NCBI RefSeq assembly: GCF_000428945.1
Contig: NZ_AUAX01000003.1
Span: 434,001-498,000 of the forward strand
Reading direction: 5' to 3'
Source: Hamadaea tsunoensis DSM 44101
Lineage (GTDB): Bacteria; Actinomycetota; Actinomycetes; Mycobacteriales; Micromonosporaceae
Length of the DNA: 64,000 bases
Shown here: positions 27,337 through 36,287 of the stretch, piece after piece
Numbering within the stretch: the stretch's first letter is position 1
Layout: every line of letters begins with the position of its first letter
Program-made: the position numbers and the translations under genes
Notes under the pieces: model-generated
What the model saw: the letters and a program-made list of their open reading frames with translations, nothing else
Databases searched by the model: none
What the model was told of the DNA's origin: nothing

Positions 27337-28779
27337 GTGAGCATCCCCTCGGCCGCGCTCGGGCTCGCCCGGGTCACCATCAACACACCGCACCGGCGCG
27401 TCGACGTAGCGCTGCCGGAGCAGATCGCGATCGCCGAGTTGCTGCCCGAGTTGCTGCAGCACGCCGGCGAGGGCTTCGCCGACGACGGCGAGCGGCACGG
27501 CGGCTGGACGCTGCGGCGGGCCGACGGCACCGCGCTGTCCGGCGACAAGAGCCTGCACCAGCAAGGGGTCCGCGACGGCCAGGTGCTGCACCTCGTGCCG
27601 GCCCGCGCGCAGTGGCCCGAACTCGAGTACGACGACGTCGTCGAGGCGATCGCCGAAGGCGCCCGGCAACGCGGCGCCGGCTGGTCGTCGGCCAGCACCC
27701 GGACGGCCACCGTGGTCGGTGCCGGCGTGCTGCTGGCGGGCGGCGTACTCGCCATCCTCGTCGGCGGGCCGGCCTGGGCACCGGGCGGCTGGCTCGGCCT
27801 GGCCTCCGCGGTCCTGCTGCTGTTCGGCGGCGTGATCGCGTCGCGGGCGTACGGCGACGCCCGGGTCGGTGCCGTCCTAGGTGGATTCAGCCTGCCCTAC
27901 GCGTTCGCCGGCGGCGCCCTCGTCCTCGGCGGCACGTCGCTGACCGGCGTCATGAAGCTCACACCCTGGCTCGGCCAGTCGCAGCTGCTGGTCGGCGCGG
28001 TGTGCGTACTGCTGTTCTCGGCCCTGGGCGCGGCCGGCATCGGCGGGCGGCTGCGCGTCTTCGTCGCCGGCATCACCACCGGCCTGCTGACCGCGATCAC
28101 GAGCCTGCTCGGCTTCGTCGACACCGCCGGCGGCGCCGCGATCCTGCTGGCCTTCCTGGTCTGCGGCATCGGCCTGGTCCCGGTGCTGGCCATCCGGTTC
28201 GGCAAGGTCCCGGTCCCGTCGGTCACCCTGCCCACCAGCAGCCAGGGCGGCAAGGACATGTACTCGGCCGGCGCCAGCCTCGAGGCCGCCCGCCGGCTGC
28301 CCGAGCGGCAGAAGATCTTCGCCGCCGTCTCGCGCTCCGAGGAACTGCTCTCCGGAATGCTCATCGGGTACGCGGTCCTGACCGTCGGCGCGACCGCCGT
28401 GCTGGTCGCGGCCGGTGCGGTCGCCGGACGCGTACTGATCGCGGTGGCCTCGGTCGCGCTGCTGCTGCGGTCCCGGCTGTTCGTCAGCTCCCGCCAGCGC
28501 GTACCGCTGATCGTCGCCGGGCTCACCGGTGCGGCCGTCCTGATCGTCGGGATGGTCCTCGGCGCGGCCGACGTGACCCGGGCGCTGATCGCCATCGGCA
28601 CGGTCGTGCTGGCGCTGATCGTGGTCATCGCCGGCCAGGCCTGGTCGACGCGGCCGCCCTCGCCCTACATGGGCCGGCTCGCCGACCTCTTCGAGATGCT
28701 GATCGTCGTGTCGGTGATCCCGGCCGCGCTGTGGGTGCTCGACGTCTTCGACAAGATCCAGGGCATCACGGGCGGCTGA
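27337..28779 (+). CDS. eccD: ESX/type VII secretion membrane channel component EccD
   Basis: 480 residues. A ubiquitin-like N-terminal domain (about residues 10-95) is followed by about 11 transmembrane helices from residue 122 to the C-terminus. EccD forms the membrane vestibule of the ESX translocon together with EccB, EccC and EccE. GTG start 27337, divergent from eccC across a 172-base shared promoter region. mycP follows 76 bases downstream. Confidence 0.93.
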   Translation: MSIPSAALGLARVTINTPHRRVDVALPEQIAIAELLPELLQHAGEGFADDGERHGGWTLRRADGTALSGDKSLHQQGVRDGQVLHLVPARAQWPELEYDDVVEAIAEGARQRGAGWSSASTRTATVVGAGVLLAGGVLAILVGGPAWAPGGWLGLASAVLLLFGGVIASRAYGDARVGAVLGGFSLPYAFAGGALVLGGTSLTGVMKLTPWLGQSQLLVGAVCVLLFSALGAAGIGGRLRVFVAGITTGLLTAITSLLGFVDTAGGAAILLAFLVCGIGLVPVLAIRFGKVPVPSVTLPTSSQGGKDMYSAGASLEAARRLPERQKIFAAVSRSEELLSGMLIGYAVLTVGATAVLVAAGAVAGRVLIAVASVALLLRSRLFVSSRQRVPLIVAGLTGAAVLIVGMVLGAADVTRALIAIGTVVLALIVVIAGQAWSTRPPSPYMGRLADLFEMLIVVSVIPAALWVLDVFDKIQGITGG

Positions 28780-28855
28780 CGCGTACGCGGGCCAGGGTGG
28801 AACTTGTCCACAGACTGATGCGTGAAGGCATCGGACGGGGTAGGTTTCACGCATT

Positions 28856-30124
28856 GTGTGCCCGCCACGGAATTCGCACAGCGCCGGACCGCCTCATGCG
28901 ACGGCGCTGTTCCGCGTGTGCCTGGCGGTGCTGCTCGCCGCCCTGGTGACGGCTGGTCTACCGGTGCCGGTGGCGGCCGCGACGGGTGCCGGTGGCGGCC
29001 ACGCCGTCGCGGCCTTCCTGTCCGACCAGGTCCGTGACGAGCAGTGGCAGCTGCGTACGCTGCGCGCCCAGGAGGCCTGGAAACAGGCCGACGGGACGGG
29101 CGTGACGGTCGCCGTCATCGACTCCGGTGTGGACGGCCAGCATCCCGACCTCGTCGGCCAGGTGCTGAAGGGCAACGACTTCGTGGCGCCCGGCGGGGAC
29201 GGCCAGTCGGACGCGGTCGGTCACGGCACCACGGTCGCCGGGCTGATCGCCGGGCGCGGTGACGACAAGCGCGGCGTGCTCGGGCTGGCCCCGGGCGCCA
29301 AGATCCTCCCGGTCCGGGTGCTCGACTCCCGCAACCGCTATGACGACGCCCGCGTGGTCGCCAACGCCGTACGCTGGTCGGTCGACCACGGCGCCGAGGT
29401 CATCAACATGTCGCTCGGCGGCACCGTGGCGAGCCCGGAACTGGCCGACGCCATCGACTACGCGTTCGAGAAGGACGTGGTCGTCGTCGCGTGCACCGGC
29501 AACGAGTCGCCGCCCGCCGAGGACACCATGTGGTACCCGGCCCGGGAACCCGGTGTACTGGCCGTGACGGGGTTGCAGCACGACGATCAGAACTCGATCT
29601 GGCCCGGCGCCCTCCGCGGCCCGCAGACCGTTCTCGCCGCCCCCGGCACGGATCTCGTCGGTGCCCGCCCCAGCGGCTACTGGACGGTCGAGGGAACGAG
29701 TTTCGCCGCGCCGCTCGTCGCCGCCGCGGCCGCGCTCCTCCGGTCGAAATGGCCGCTGATGTCGGCCGCCAACGTCGTCAACCGGCTGATCCGGACGGCC
29801 GACGACCTCGGCGCCCCGGGCCGTGACGACACCTACGGCTTCGGCCTCGTCGACCCGGTGGCCGCACTGAATTCGACCATGGTCGACGTGACCACCAACC
29901 CGCTCGACACGACGCCGCCGCCCGGCAAGGCCCGGTTCGGCCGGGCCCGCTCGTCGAGCAGCCCGGCGACGGAACGGCCCGAGTCGACGCCCACCGCGAT
30001 TCCGGACGGGGAGATCACGCGGCAGCCGCGGACGATGCCCCTGGCCGGGCTGCCGGCCGGGATCGCGGTCGTCATCGTGCTCGTCGGCGGCGCGGCCGCC
30101 ACCCTCCGCCGCCTACGCCTCTAG
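28856..30124 (+). CDS. mycP: Mycosin, type VII secretion-associated subtilisin protease
   Basis: 422 residues. A long signal peptide ends near residue 42 (AAATGA). The catalytic triad is D89 (VIDSGVD), H123 (GHGTTVAGL) and S282 (GTSFAAP). A Pro/Ser/Thr linker leads to a C-terminal membrane anchor (about residues 396-416) and a basic tail. Mycosins sit on the periplasmic side of the ESX complex and are needed for its stability and substrate processing. GTG 28856 has no clear ribosome-binding site, so it may be leaderless. A TTGTCCACA box lies about 50 bases upstream. Confidence 0.95.
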   Translation: MCPPRNSHSAGPPHATALFRVCLAVLLAALVTAGLPVPVAAATGAGGGHAVAAFLSDQVRDEQWQLRTLRAQEAWKQADGTGVTVAVIDSGVDGQHPDLVGQVLKGNDFVAPGGDGQSDAVGHGTTVAGLIAGRGDDKRGVLGLAPGAKILPVRVLDSRNRYDDARVVANAVRWSVDHGAEVINMSLGGTVASPELADAIDYAFEKDVVVVACTGNESPPAEDTMWYPAREPGVLAVTGLQHDDQNSIWPGALRGPQTVLAAPGTDLVGARPSGYWTVEGTSFAAPLVAAAAALLRSKWPLMSAANVVNRLIRTADDLGAPGRDDTYGFGLVDPVAALNSTMVDVTTNPLDTTPPPGKARFGRARSSSSPATERPESTPTAIPDGEITRQPRTMPLAGLPAGIAVVIVLVGGAAATLRRLRL

Positions 30125-30164
30125 CAGCTCACGCGTCGGCAGGCCCCGTTTCCCGGGGGTGGGC

Positions 30165-31346
30165 TCAGGCGCAGGTCTGCGTGCCCACGCCGACCGTCTT
30201 GGTCGCGCCCTGGGCCGCCACCGGGGTCGCCTCGTCCGCCGTCACCGCGAAGCCGGTCGTCGGATCGTCCGCCGCGGCGGCGAAGATCACACCGAGGACC
30301 CGGCCGCTCGGCGTGATCAGCGGGCCGCCCGAGTTGCCGCTGCGTACCAGCGCCCGGATCGTGTAGACCTCGCGGGTCACCCGCTGCTCGTCGTAGATGT
30401 CGGGTCCGGTGATGTCGCCGACGTCGCGTACGCGGGCCGCCTGGGCGTCGTAGGGGCCGTCGAGCGGGTAGCCGAGCACGATCGCGTCGGCCCCGGTGTC
30501 CACTTCGTCGTCGGCGAGCCGGAGCGCGGGTGCGTCGAACCCGGGCACGTAGAGAACGGCGAGATCCCGTTCGGGGTCGTAGACGACGACCCGGGCCGCG
30601 TGCCGGTCGCCGTCCTCGTCCCGGATCGCCACCGACGTCGTGCCGGCGACCACGTGGGCGTTGGTGAGGACGTGCTCCGGCGCGTACACGAAACCGGAGC
30701 CCTCGATGCGGCGGGAGCAGCTCGGCGCGCTGCCCAGGACTTTGATGACCGACTGGTGGGAGTTGACCACGATCGACGACTTGGCCAGAGCGCTGTCCGG
30801 CTCCGGCACCGGGCGTACGCGCGTGGGCACCAGCTGGCCGAACACGTCCGGGAAACCGTTGGTGTCTATGGTGTCGCGCAGCGCGTTGGTCAGCGTGGTG
30901 GCCTCGCTCGGCATGACCTGGTTGATGCCGCCGAGGACGACGCTGTTGCGGACCGAACCGGCCAGCCACGGCACGTCCGACTTGCTCAGCGGGATGGCGA
31001 CCAGCCAGGCGACGAGGGCGACGGCCACGACCGACACGATCGAACCGCCCAGGTCGTCGACGACCTGCAGGCTGGGGTTGGTGATGCCGCCGCGCAGCCG
31101 CGAACCGAGCCATCCGGTGAGGGCCTGACCGAGGATGGCCAGGCCGAACACGGCGATGAGGGCGACCACCACCCGCAGGGTCGCGTCGGAGAAGCGGTCG
31201 GCGAGCAGCGGGCCGACCTGCAATCCCACGAGCGCGCCGACGAAGAAGCCCGTGAACGAGAGCACGCCGATGAGGAATCCCTGGCGGTACCCGCTGATCG
31301 CGAACACCACCATGAGGAGGATCAGAACGACGTCGACGACGGACAT
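30165..31346 (-). CDS. MarP-type membrane serine protease (CvpA + trypsin-like)
   Basis: 393 residues. Four N-terminal membrane helices (residues 3-120, colicin V production/CvpA-type domain) anchor a periplasmic chymotrypsin-fold protease with H231 (TNAHVV), D261 (ERDLAVLYV) and S339 (GNSGGPL). The M. tuberculosis homologue MarP (Rv3671c) is required for acid resistance. In mycobacteria its neighbours include a Nudix gene (Rv3672c), a TlpA-like thioredoxin (Rv3673c), nth (Rv3674c) and crp (Rv3676), which is the order here. It lies four bases after the Nudix stop, in the same operon. Confidence 0.95.
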   Translation of the reverse strand: MSVVDVVLILLMVVFAISGYRQGFLIGVLSFTGFFVGALVGLQVGPLLADRFSDATLRVVVALIAVFGLAILGQALTGWLGSRLRGGITNPSLQVVDDLGGSIVSVVAVALVAWLVAIPLSKSDVPWLAGSVRNSVVLGGINQVMPSEATTLTNALRDTIDTNGFPDVFGQLVPTRVRPVPEPDSALAKSSIVVNSHQSVIKVLGSAPSCSRRIEGSGFVYAPEHVLTNAHVVAGTTSVAIRDEDGDRHAARVVVYDPERDLAVLYVPGFDAPALRLADDEVDTGADAIVLGYPLDGPYDAQAARVRDVGDITGPDIYDEQRVTREVYTIRALVRSGNSGGPLITPSGRVLGVIFAAAADDPTTGFAVTADEATPVAAQGATKTVGVGTQTCA

Positions 31347-31350
31347 TGGC

Positions 31351-31989
31351 CTAGCGTACGGGCAGATTCTCGATGCGCGACTCGTCCCATGGGCGCGCCC
31401 AGCCGCCCAACTCCAGCAGGACGGTCAGGATCCCCGCAGTGAATCCCCAGACGACCATGTCACCGACCGCGAAGGCCGGCCCGGTCCACCCGCTCGGATG
31501 GCGTACGCGCAGCCGGTTCGCCGGGTCGGCCAGCTCTCCGATGGGCAGGCGGGCGACCCTCGCCACCTCGGCCGGTTCGAGCGCGGTCACCGGGTGCGGC
31601 TCATCCCACCAAGCCAGCACCGGTGTGACCACGAAGTCGCTGACCGGGATCCACAGCTCCGGGAGCGTGGCGAGCACCGTGACGGTGGCAGGATCGAGGC
31701 CGACCTCCTCGGCCGCCTCGCGCAGGGCGGTCTGTTCCGGTCCGCCGTCGCCCGGGTCGGCCGCGCCGCCGGGGAACGCGGGCTGCCCGGCGTGGTTGCG
31801 CATGGTCGCGGCGCGCTCGAGCAGCAGCACGTCCGGCCCGTGCGGTTCGTCGTCGGCCAGCAGGATCAGCACCGACGCCGCCCGGCCGCCCGCCTCGGGC
31901 ACCTCGAACCGGGTGAAGTCGGATGTACGCGCCGCCTCCGCCTTCTCGACCAGCTCCCGCATCCACGGCGGAGGTCCCCCGACGGTCAT
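31351..31989 (-). CDS. Nudix hydrolase, CoA-pyrophosphatase type
   Basis: 212 residues. The Nudix box spans GGAADPGDGGPEQTALREAAEEVGL (given here as its key residues: Gly first, then REAAEEVG), near residues 76-100. The upstream LLLERA-x-TMRNHAGQPAFPGG segment matches the UPF0035/CoA-type subfamily signature. The predicted reaction is cleavage of CoA or a related nucleoside diphosphate. ATG overlaps the upstream tlpA-like stop (ATGA) and the protein is followed closely by marP. Confidence 0.9.
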   Translation of the reverse strand: MTVGGPPPWMRELVEKAEAARTSDFTRFEVPEAGGRAASVLILLADDEPHGPDVLLLERAATMRNHAGQPAFPGGAADPGDGGPEQTALREAAEEVGLDPATVTVLATLPELWIPVSDFVVTPVLAWWDEPHPVTALEPAEVARVARLPIGELADPANRLRVRHPSGWTGPAFAVGDMVVWGFTAGILTVLLELGGWARPWDESRIENLPVR

Positions 31990-32549
31990 GCGGCCACGCC
32001 GAGGTGTTCGGTGACCAGCTTGTCCAGGGTGGCCGCGTCCAGCGCGGTGCCCTGGTAGACGTACGCGACGCGGCCGTCCTTGACGAACAGCGTGACGGGC
32101 AGTGCGGCCGTGGCGAGGCGCTGCTTGACGAGTTCGGTGCTCAGCCGGCCGTCGGCGTCGAAGACGGCCGGGAAGCTCAGGCCGAGGTCCTCGCCCAGCG
32201 AGCCCGCCGCGCTGCGGGTGTCCTTGGTGACGACACCGAGCACGGTCACCTGGCCGGTGGTCTTCTTCGCCAGCGCCTGGAAGGCGGGCAGCTCCTTGCG
32301 GCACGGCGCGCACCACGACGCCCACAGGTTGACGACGGCCGCGCCCTTGATCTGGGCGAGCCGGATCGACTCACCACCGTGGAAGCACGGCACCGTCACA
32401 TCCGGTACGCCCGCACCCACCGCGTCCGCGACGACCGCGCCGCAGTCCGGGAAGGGATCGGGGCCGTCGTCCGCGACCGTGGTCGTCGGCGTGGCCGAGC
32501 AACCGGCCAGCAGCAATCCCGCGGCCAGGATCGCGAGCGCGCGCCTCAC
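31986..32549 (-). CDS. TlpA/ResA-like thioredoxin-fold lipoprotein
   Basis: 187 residues. The N-terminus is a lipoprotein signal (lipobox LLAGC near residue 17). The thioredoxin fold carries the redox motif WCAPC in [12 protein letters not shown] and a cis-Pro (ALPVTLF). It probably reduces or isomerises disulfides of exported proteins outside the membrane. GTG 32549 overlaps the nth stop (GTGA), and its own stop overlaps the Nudix start, a tightly coupled operon. Homologous to M. tuberculosis Rv3673c by context. Confidence 0.92.
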   Translation of the reverse strand: MRRALAILAAGLLLAGCSATPTTTVADDGPDPFPDCGAVVADAVGAGVPDVTVPCFHGGESIRLAQIKGAAVVNLWASWCAPCRKELPAFQALAKKTTGQVTVLGVVTKDTRSAAGSLGEDLGLSFPAVFDADGRLSTELVKQRLATAALPVTLFVKDGRVAYVYQGTALDAATLDKLVTEHLGVAA

Positions 32550-33292
32550 TGCTGCCCCGCCGGCGGCTCGGCCTCGACGAGTGCGGCGAGTTCGGCGACG
32601 CGCGGGCCCTTGAGCAGCTTGATCGCCTCGTCGCGGCCGGTCGGCCCGGCGCCGTAGGACGGGCACTGCGGCGCAAGGGTGCACGCACCGCAGGCCGGTT
32701 TGCGGGCATGGCAGACGCGCCGCCCATGGAAGATCACCCGGTGCGACAGCATCGTCCAGTCGCGCTTCTCGATCAGCGCGCCGATCGCGAACTCGACCTT
32801 GACCGGATCGGTCTCCTCGGTCCAGCGCCACCGGCCGACCAGCCGGCCGAAGTGCGTGTCGACGGTGATGCCCGGCTTGCCGTACGCGTTGCCGAGGATC
32901 ACGTTCGCCGTCTTGCGGCCGATGCCGGGCAGCTCCACCAGCTGCTCCAGCTTCCGGGGCACCTCGCCGCCGTAGCTCTCGGTCAAGCGCGTACCGAGTT
33001 TGATCAGTGAGTCCGTCTTGTTCCGGTAGAAGCCGGTCGGCCGGATGATCGTCTCCAGTTCGGCACGGTCGGCGCCCGCGTACGCGGCGGCGGTCGGGTA
33101 GCGCGCGAACAGCTTCGGCGTCACCTCGTTGACCTTCACGTCCGTGCACTGCGCGGAAAGGATGGTCGCCACCGCCAGCTCCAGCGGCGTCGTGAAGTCG
33201 AGTTCGCAGTGCGCGTCGGGATGGATCTCCGCCAGTTCCCGGGCCATCCTGCGGGCCCGCCGCTTCAACCCCAGCTCCGTCTCGGTCACGGC
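32546..33292 (-). CDS. nth: Endonuclease III (DNA glycosylase/AP lyase)
   Basis: About 248 residues from GTG 33292; the frame is open to a GTG at 33334 that adds 14 residues. The helix-hairpin-helix motif is [13 protein letters not shown] with the catalytic Lys of the family. The catalytic Asp lies in VDTHFGRL. The [4Fe-4S] cluster ligands follow the C-x6-C-x2-C-x5-C pattern near the C-terminus. The enzyme removes oxidised pyrimidines in base excision repair. First gene of the nth-tlpA-nudix-marP operon. Confidence 0.96.
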   Translation of the reverse strand, partial: AVTETELGLKRRARRMARELAEIHPDAHCELDFTTPLELAVATILSAQCTDVKVNEVTPKLFARYPTAAAYAGADRAELETIIRPTGFYRNKTDSLIKLGTRLTESYGGEVPRKLEQLVELPGIGRKTANVILGNAYGKPGITVDTHFGRLVGRWRWTEETDPVKVEFAIGALIEKRDWTMLSHRVIFHGRRVCHARKPACGACTLAPQCPSYGAGPTGRDEAIKLLKGPRVAELAALVEAEPPAGQQ

Positions 33293-33383
33293 GTCGACAT
33301 TACGTCGCGCGTACGACGGCGGCGGGGCGGGCACACCCTGGGGGTCCGCGATGTCCAGTTTTAGACGGCTCAGCTGGACGGGC

Positions 33384-34559
33384 TCAGGCGGCCGGCGGTG
33401 TGATCTTCCCGGTGCCGCCGATCACCGCGCCGGTCTTCGGGAAGTCGGCCTTGGTCAGCTTCGACAACTGCGTCGCGCTGTGGTTGGCCGCGTCCGGCGA
33501 CGGGATGCCGACGTTGTTCATGATCGTGCACTGGAGCTGGCCGCCCGCCCAGGTGCCGTCCTTGTGCAGCGTCACCTTGAGCACGCCGCCCCAGCCGAGG
33601 ATGCCGTCCGGCTTCAGCGTCCGGCCGCCGCCCAGGAAGTTGCCCAGGCTGTACGCGATCAGCCGGTCCTTGTAGAACTCCATCGCCCGCAGGACGTGCG
33701 GGCCGTGGCCGACGATGAGGTCGGCGCCCGCGTCGATCATGGCGTGCGAGAACGCGACGGGGTCGCCGCGGTTCTCCCTGAGGAAGATCTCCGTGCCCGG
33801 CTTCACGTGCGTGTACGCCGTCCCCTCCGAACCCATGTGCACCTGGACGACCACGAGATCGGCCTGGCCGGCCGCTTCCTTGATCAGATCCTGTGCCTTC
33901 GGGATGTCGATGAGGCTGTTGTTCCACGCGTACGAGGAGAAGCCGACGACCGCGACCTTGACGCCCTTGACGTCGACGACGGTGATCTCGCCGGGCGCGC
34001 CGGTGTGCTTGAGGCCGACCGCGTCGAGCGACTGCTGCGTGCCCTTGTAGCCGGCCGAGCCCATGTCGTTGCCGTGGTTGTTGGCCATGTTCATCAGGTC
34101 GTAGCCGGCGTCCTTGAGGTATTTCGCCCAGGACGGCGGCACGTAGAACTGGTGGCACTGGGTCGAGCCGGGGCTGCACTTGCGGTAGCCGGTGTCGTTG
34201 GTGACGGGCTCTTCGAGGTTGCCCATCATCAGGTCGGCGTCGAACAACGACTTGACCTTGGCGTAGATGTCCTTGCCGTTGTTGGCCGGCATGTTGCCCG
34301 GCCCGCCCATGACGTTGTCGCCGGTGGCTCCCAGCGTGATCGTCTCGGATTCGGCCTGCGCGGCTGGCGACTGGTCGCCCTGCGGCGAGGCCGAGGCACC
34401 GGCCGACGGCTGCCCCGCCTTGCCCGAGGCCCATTCCGGCTTGTGCTGGGCCGTCAGGCCGCCGTAAGCGGCGCCGGCACCGATGACGATGAGCGCCACG
34501 GCGCCGATGAGGATCAACCGGGGGCGTGGCGTACGCGAGGAGCGTCGGGGGGTGGCCAT
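33384..34559 (-). CDS. CapA-family (poly-gamma-glutamate synthesis type) metallophosphatase-like protein
   Basis: 391 residues. A short basic N-terminus is followed by one membrane helix (residues about 14-34) and a Ser/Gln-rich linker. The CapA domain starts at [12 protein letters not shown], then [19 protein letters not shown] and VGHGPHV, the metal-site motifs of the CapA/PgsA calcineurin-like family. The protein faces outward. The name is historical; substrate is unknown and no other capsule genes are nearby. Confidence 0.88.
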   Translation of the reverse strand: MATPRRSSRTPRPRLILIGAVALIVIGAGAAYGGLTAQHKPEWASGKAGQPSAGASASPQGDQSPAAQAESETITLGATGDNVMGGPGNMPANNGKDIYAKVKSLFDADLMMGNLEEPVTNDTGYRKCSPGSTQCHQFYVPPSWAKYLKDAGYDLMNMANNHGNDMGSAGYKGTQQSLDAVGLKHTGAPGEITVVDVKGVKVAVVGFSSYAWNNSLIDIPKAQDLIKEAAGQADLVVVQVHMGSEGTAYTHVKPGTEIFLRENRGDPVAFSHAMIDAGADLIVGHGPHVLRAMEFYKDRLIAYSLGNFLGGGRTLKPDGILGWGGVLKVTLHKDGTWAGGQLQCTIMNNVGIPSPDAANHSATQLSKLTKADFPKTGAVIGGTGKITPPAA

Positions 34560-34626
34560 CGCGTGCCACCCTACCCGTCAGCCGCCCGTGGCGCCGACCC
34601 CTTCGTTCACCTGAGCCGGTCTCGGA

Positions 34627-35280
34627 TCAACGGTCCGACCAGGCGACCTGTTCGGCCGAGAATCGACGGCCGCCTTCGAGAAGGGCCTCGTGAACAGCCC
34701 GGGCAAGCCGCGATCCCCACCGGGACCGGGGGCCGCCGTAGGGTTCGGCCGGCCCGTCGGCGTCCGCGATCACGCAGGTGGCGTCGGTCGAGGTGCCCGT
34801 GGCCGCGTACCCGAGATCGCGGAGGGCCTGAGCCTTGGCCTCGGCGACCGTGGCGACCGCGTTGACCAGCGCGGCATCCGTCCACGCCGCCGGTACGCGA
34901 GCCACGACGTTGATCGTCCCCGCCCGGTACGCGATCGGCTCCGCGGGCGCGGCCGCGAGGCCGGCGTTGCCGAGGCCGACGGTGGCCCAGACGGTGACGC
35001 CCTCGTCGCAGGCCTCGACGAGCAGGCCGGTGTCCACTCCGGTGAGCAGGCCGACGCCGTCGCCGGTGAGGCCGATGTCACCGGCGATCTCGGTCAAATG
35101 GGTATCTGGATCATCACGGTTGTATGACATTGGCACGGTGGCATTGATCACCCAGGACCGCCGACCGATTCCCCCGCCGAGCGGACCTGAGGAGATTGTC
35201 GGTAATGTCCCGGGGAGGCGCCAGACCGCCATCGGCGCACTACGACCGTCTTCTTCGCGAAAGAGCAGCTCAGGACGCAC
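34627..35280 (-). CDS. cbiZ: Adenosylcobinamide amidohydrolase
   Basis: 217 residues matching CbiZ over its whole length, with the motif WVINATVPMSY and SSGPLGGGIG near residues 30-55 typical of the family. CbiZ cuts adenosylpseudocobalamin or adenosylcobinamide to cobyric acid so that salvaged corrinoids can be remodelled. No other cobalamin gene lies in the window. Divergent from crp across a 136-base gap. Confidence 0.85.
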   Translation of the reverse strand: MRPELLFREEDGRSAPMAVWRLPGTLPTISSGPLGGGIGRRSWVINATVPMSYNRDDPDTHLTEIAGDIGLTGDGVGLLTGVDTGLLVEACDEGVTVWATVGLGNAGLAAAPAEPIAYRAGTINVVARVPAAWTDAALVNAVATVAEAKAQALRDLGYAATGTSTDATCVIADADGPAEPYGGPRSRWGSRLARAVHEALLEGGRRFSAEQVAWSDR

Positions 35281-35416
35281 CGGCCGACCCTACTCCGCCC
35301 TGATCAGCGATCTTTTGGGTACCCGTCCGGTTGCGACCCTCGTGTGCCTAGACTGACCTTGCGCGATGTCGCGCGGCCGCTGGAGGCGGCGCGAACGCAG
35401 GTGGAGGTGTGGCGCA

Positions 35417-36094
35417 ATGGATGAGGTGCTGGCGCGCAGCGGGATCTTCCAGGGCGTGGATCCGGAGGCCGCCGAGGCTCTCGCCCGTGAGATCGAGATC
35501 ATCGAGGCTCGCAAGGGTGAGGTCGTCTTCAACGAAGGCGAGCCCGGCGACAGTCTCTACATCGTCCTGTCCGGCAAGATCAAGCTCGGCCGGCGGGCCG
35601 CCGACGGCCGGCAGAACCTGATCGCCGTCATGGGCCCGTCCGACATGATGGGTGAGCTGTCGCTGTTCGACCCCGGTCCGCGTACCGCGACCGCCACCGC
35701 CGTCACCGACACCCGGCTCGCCCGGCTGCGCAAGGCGGCCCTGCGTCCGTGGCTGACCAACCGGCCGGAGATCGCCGAGCAGCTCCTGCGGGTGCTGGCG
35801 CGCCGGCTGCGGCGTACGAACGACGCGCTGGCCGACCTGATCTTCACCGACGTGCCCGGCCGGGTGGCCAAGAACCTCCTGCAGATGGCCGGCCGCTTCG
35901 GTACGCGCGACGGCGGCGTCCTGCGCGTCACCCACGACCTGACCCAGGAGGAGCTCGCCCAGCTCGTCGGCGCCTCCCGGGAGACCGTCAACAAGGCCCT
36001 CGCCGACTTCGCGTCGCGCGGCTGGCTGCGCCTGGACGGCAAGAGCGTCATCATCCTCGACCCGGAGCGTCTGGCCAGGCGGGCGCGGGTCTAG
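35417..36094 (+). CDS. crp: Crp/Fnr-family cAMP-responsive transcriptional regulator
   Basis: 225 residues. An N-terminal cyclic-nucleotide-binding domain (about 10-125, with [13 protein letters not shown] and a [11 protein letters not shown] phosphate-binding cassette) is followed by a dimerisation helix and a winged-helix domain ([22 protein letters not shown]). It is highly conserved in actinobacteria (Rv3676/SCO3571 type). ATG 35417 has GGAGGTG at good distance; the frame is open 51 bases upstream. A hairpin terminator follows. The signal is probably cAMP, made by class III cyclases such as the one at 42-46 kb. Confidence 0.96.
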   Translation: MDEVLARSGIFQGVDPEAAEALAREIEIIEARKGEVVFNEGEPGDSLYIVLSGKIKLGRRAADGRQNLIAVMGPSDMMGELSLFDPGPRTATATAVTDTRLARLRKAALRPWLTNRPEIAEQLLRVLARRLRRTNDALADLIFTDVPGRVAKNLLQMAGRFGTRDGGVLRVTHDLTQEELAQLVGASRETVNKALADFASRGWLRLDGKSVIILDPERLARRARV

Positions 36095-36102
36095 TCGCCC
36101 CG

Positions 36103-36120
36103 CTCGGCCGTTCGGCCGAG
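36103..36120 (+). terminator. Short GC hairpin after crp
   Basis: CTCGGCC (36103-36109), loop GTTC, GGCCGAG (36114-36120), eight bases after the crp stop. There is no U tract, so termination is plausible but not certain. Confidence 0.55.
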
Positions 36121-36153
36121 GTTGTCAGCCATATAACCGATAAAACAGACATT

Positions 36154-36182
36154 TGGCGGTAAGCGGCTTCGAACTACCGCCA
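36154..36182 (+). promoter_or_regulatory. Inverted repeat in the chaplin-like gene leader
   Basis: TGGCGGTA (36154-36161) and TACCGCCA (36175-36182) are perfect 8-bp arms 13 bases apart, 105 bases upstream of the ATG. The flanking stretch 36130-36155 is AT-rich for this genome (TATAACCGATAAAAC) and could hold the promoter. An operator or leader hairpin are both possible. Confidence 0.4.
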
Positions 36183-36287
36183 TTTCCTCTGTCGCCCATC
36201 CGACAAGCCAGCGTCAACGCACGGAATGCCTTCGTTTCCCGATACGTCCAAAGGTTCCACCTGACGATCGAGAGAAGGTCCCTCGCG

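Noticed and set aside
36121-36287. Cyclic di-AMP riboswitch before the chaplin-like gene
   Set aside because: The leader has one 8-bp inverted repeat but none of the conserved ydaO core blocks I would expect.
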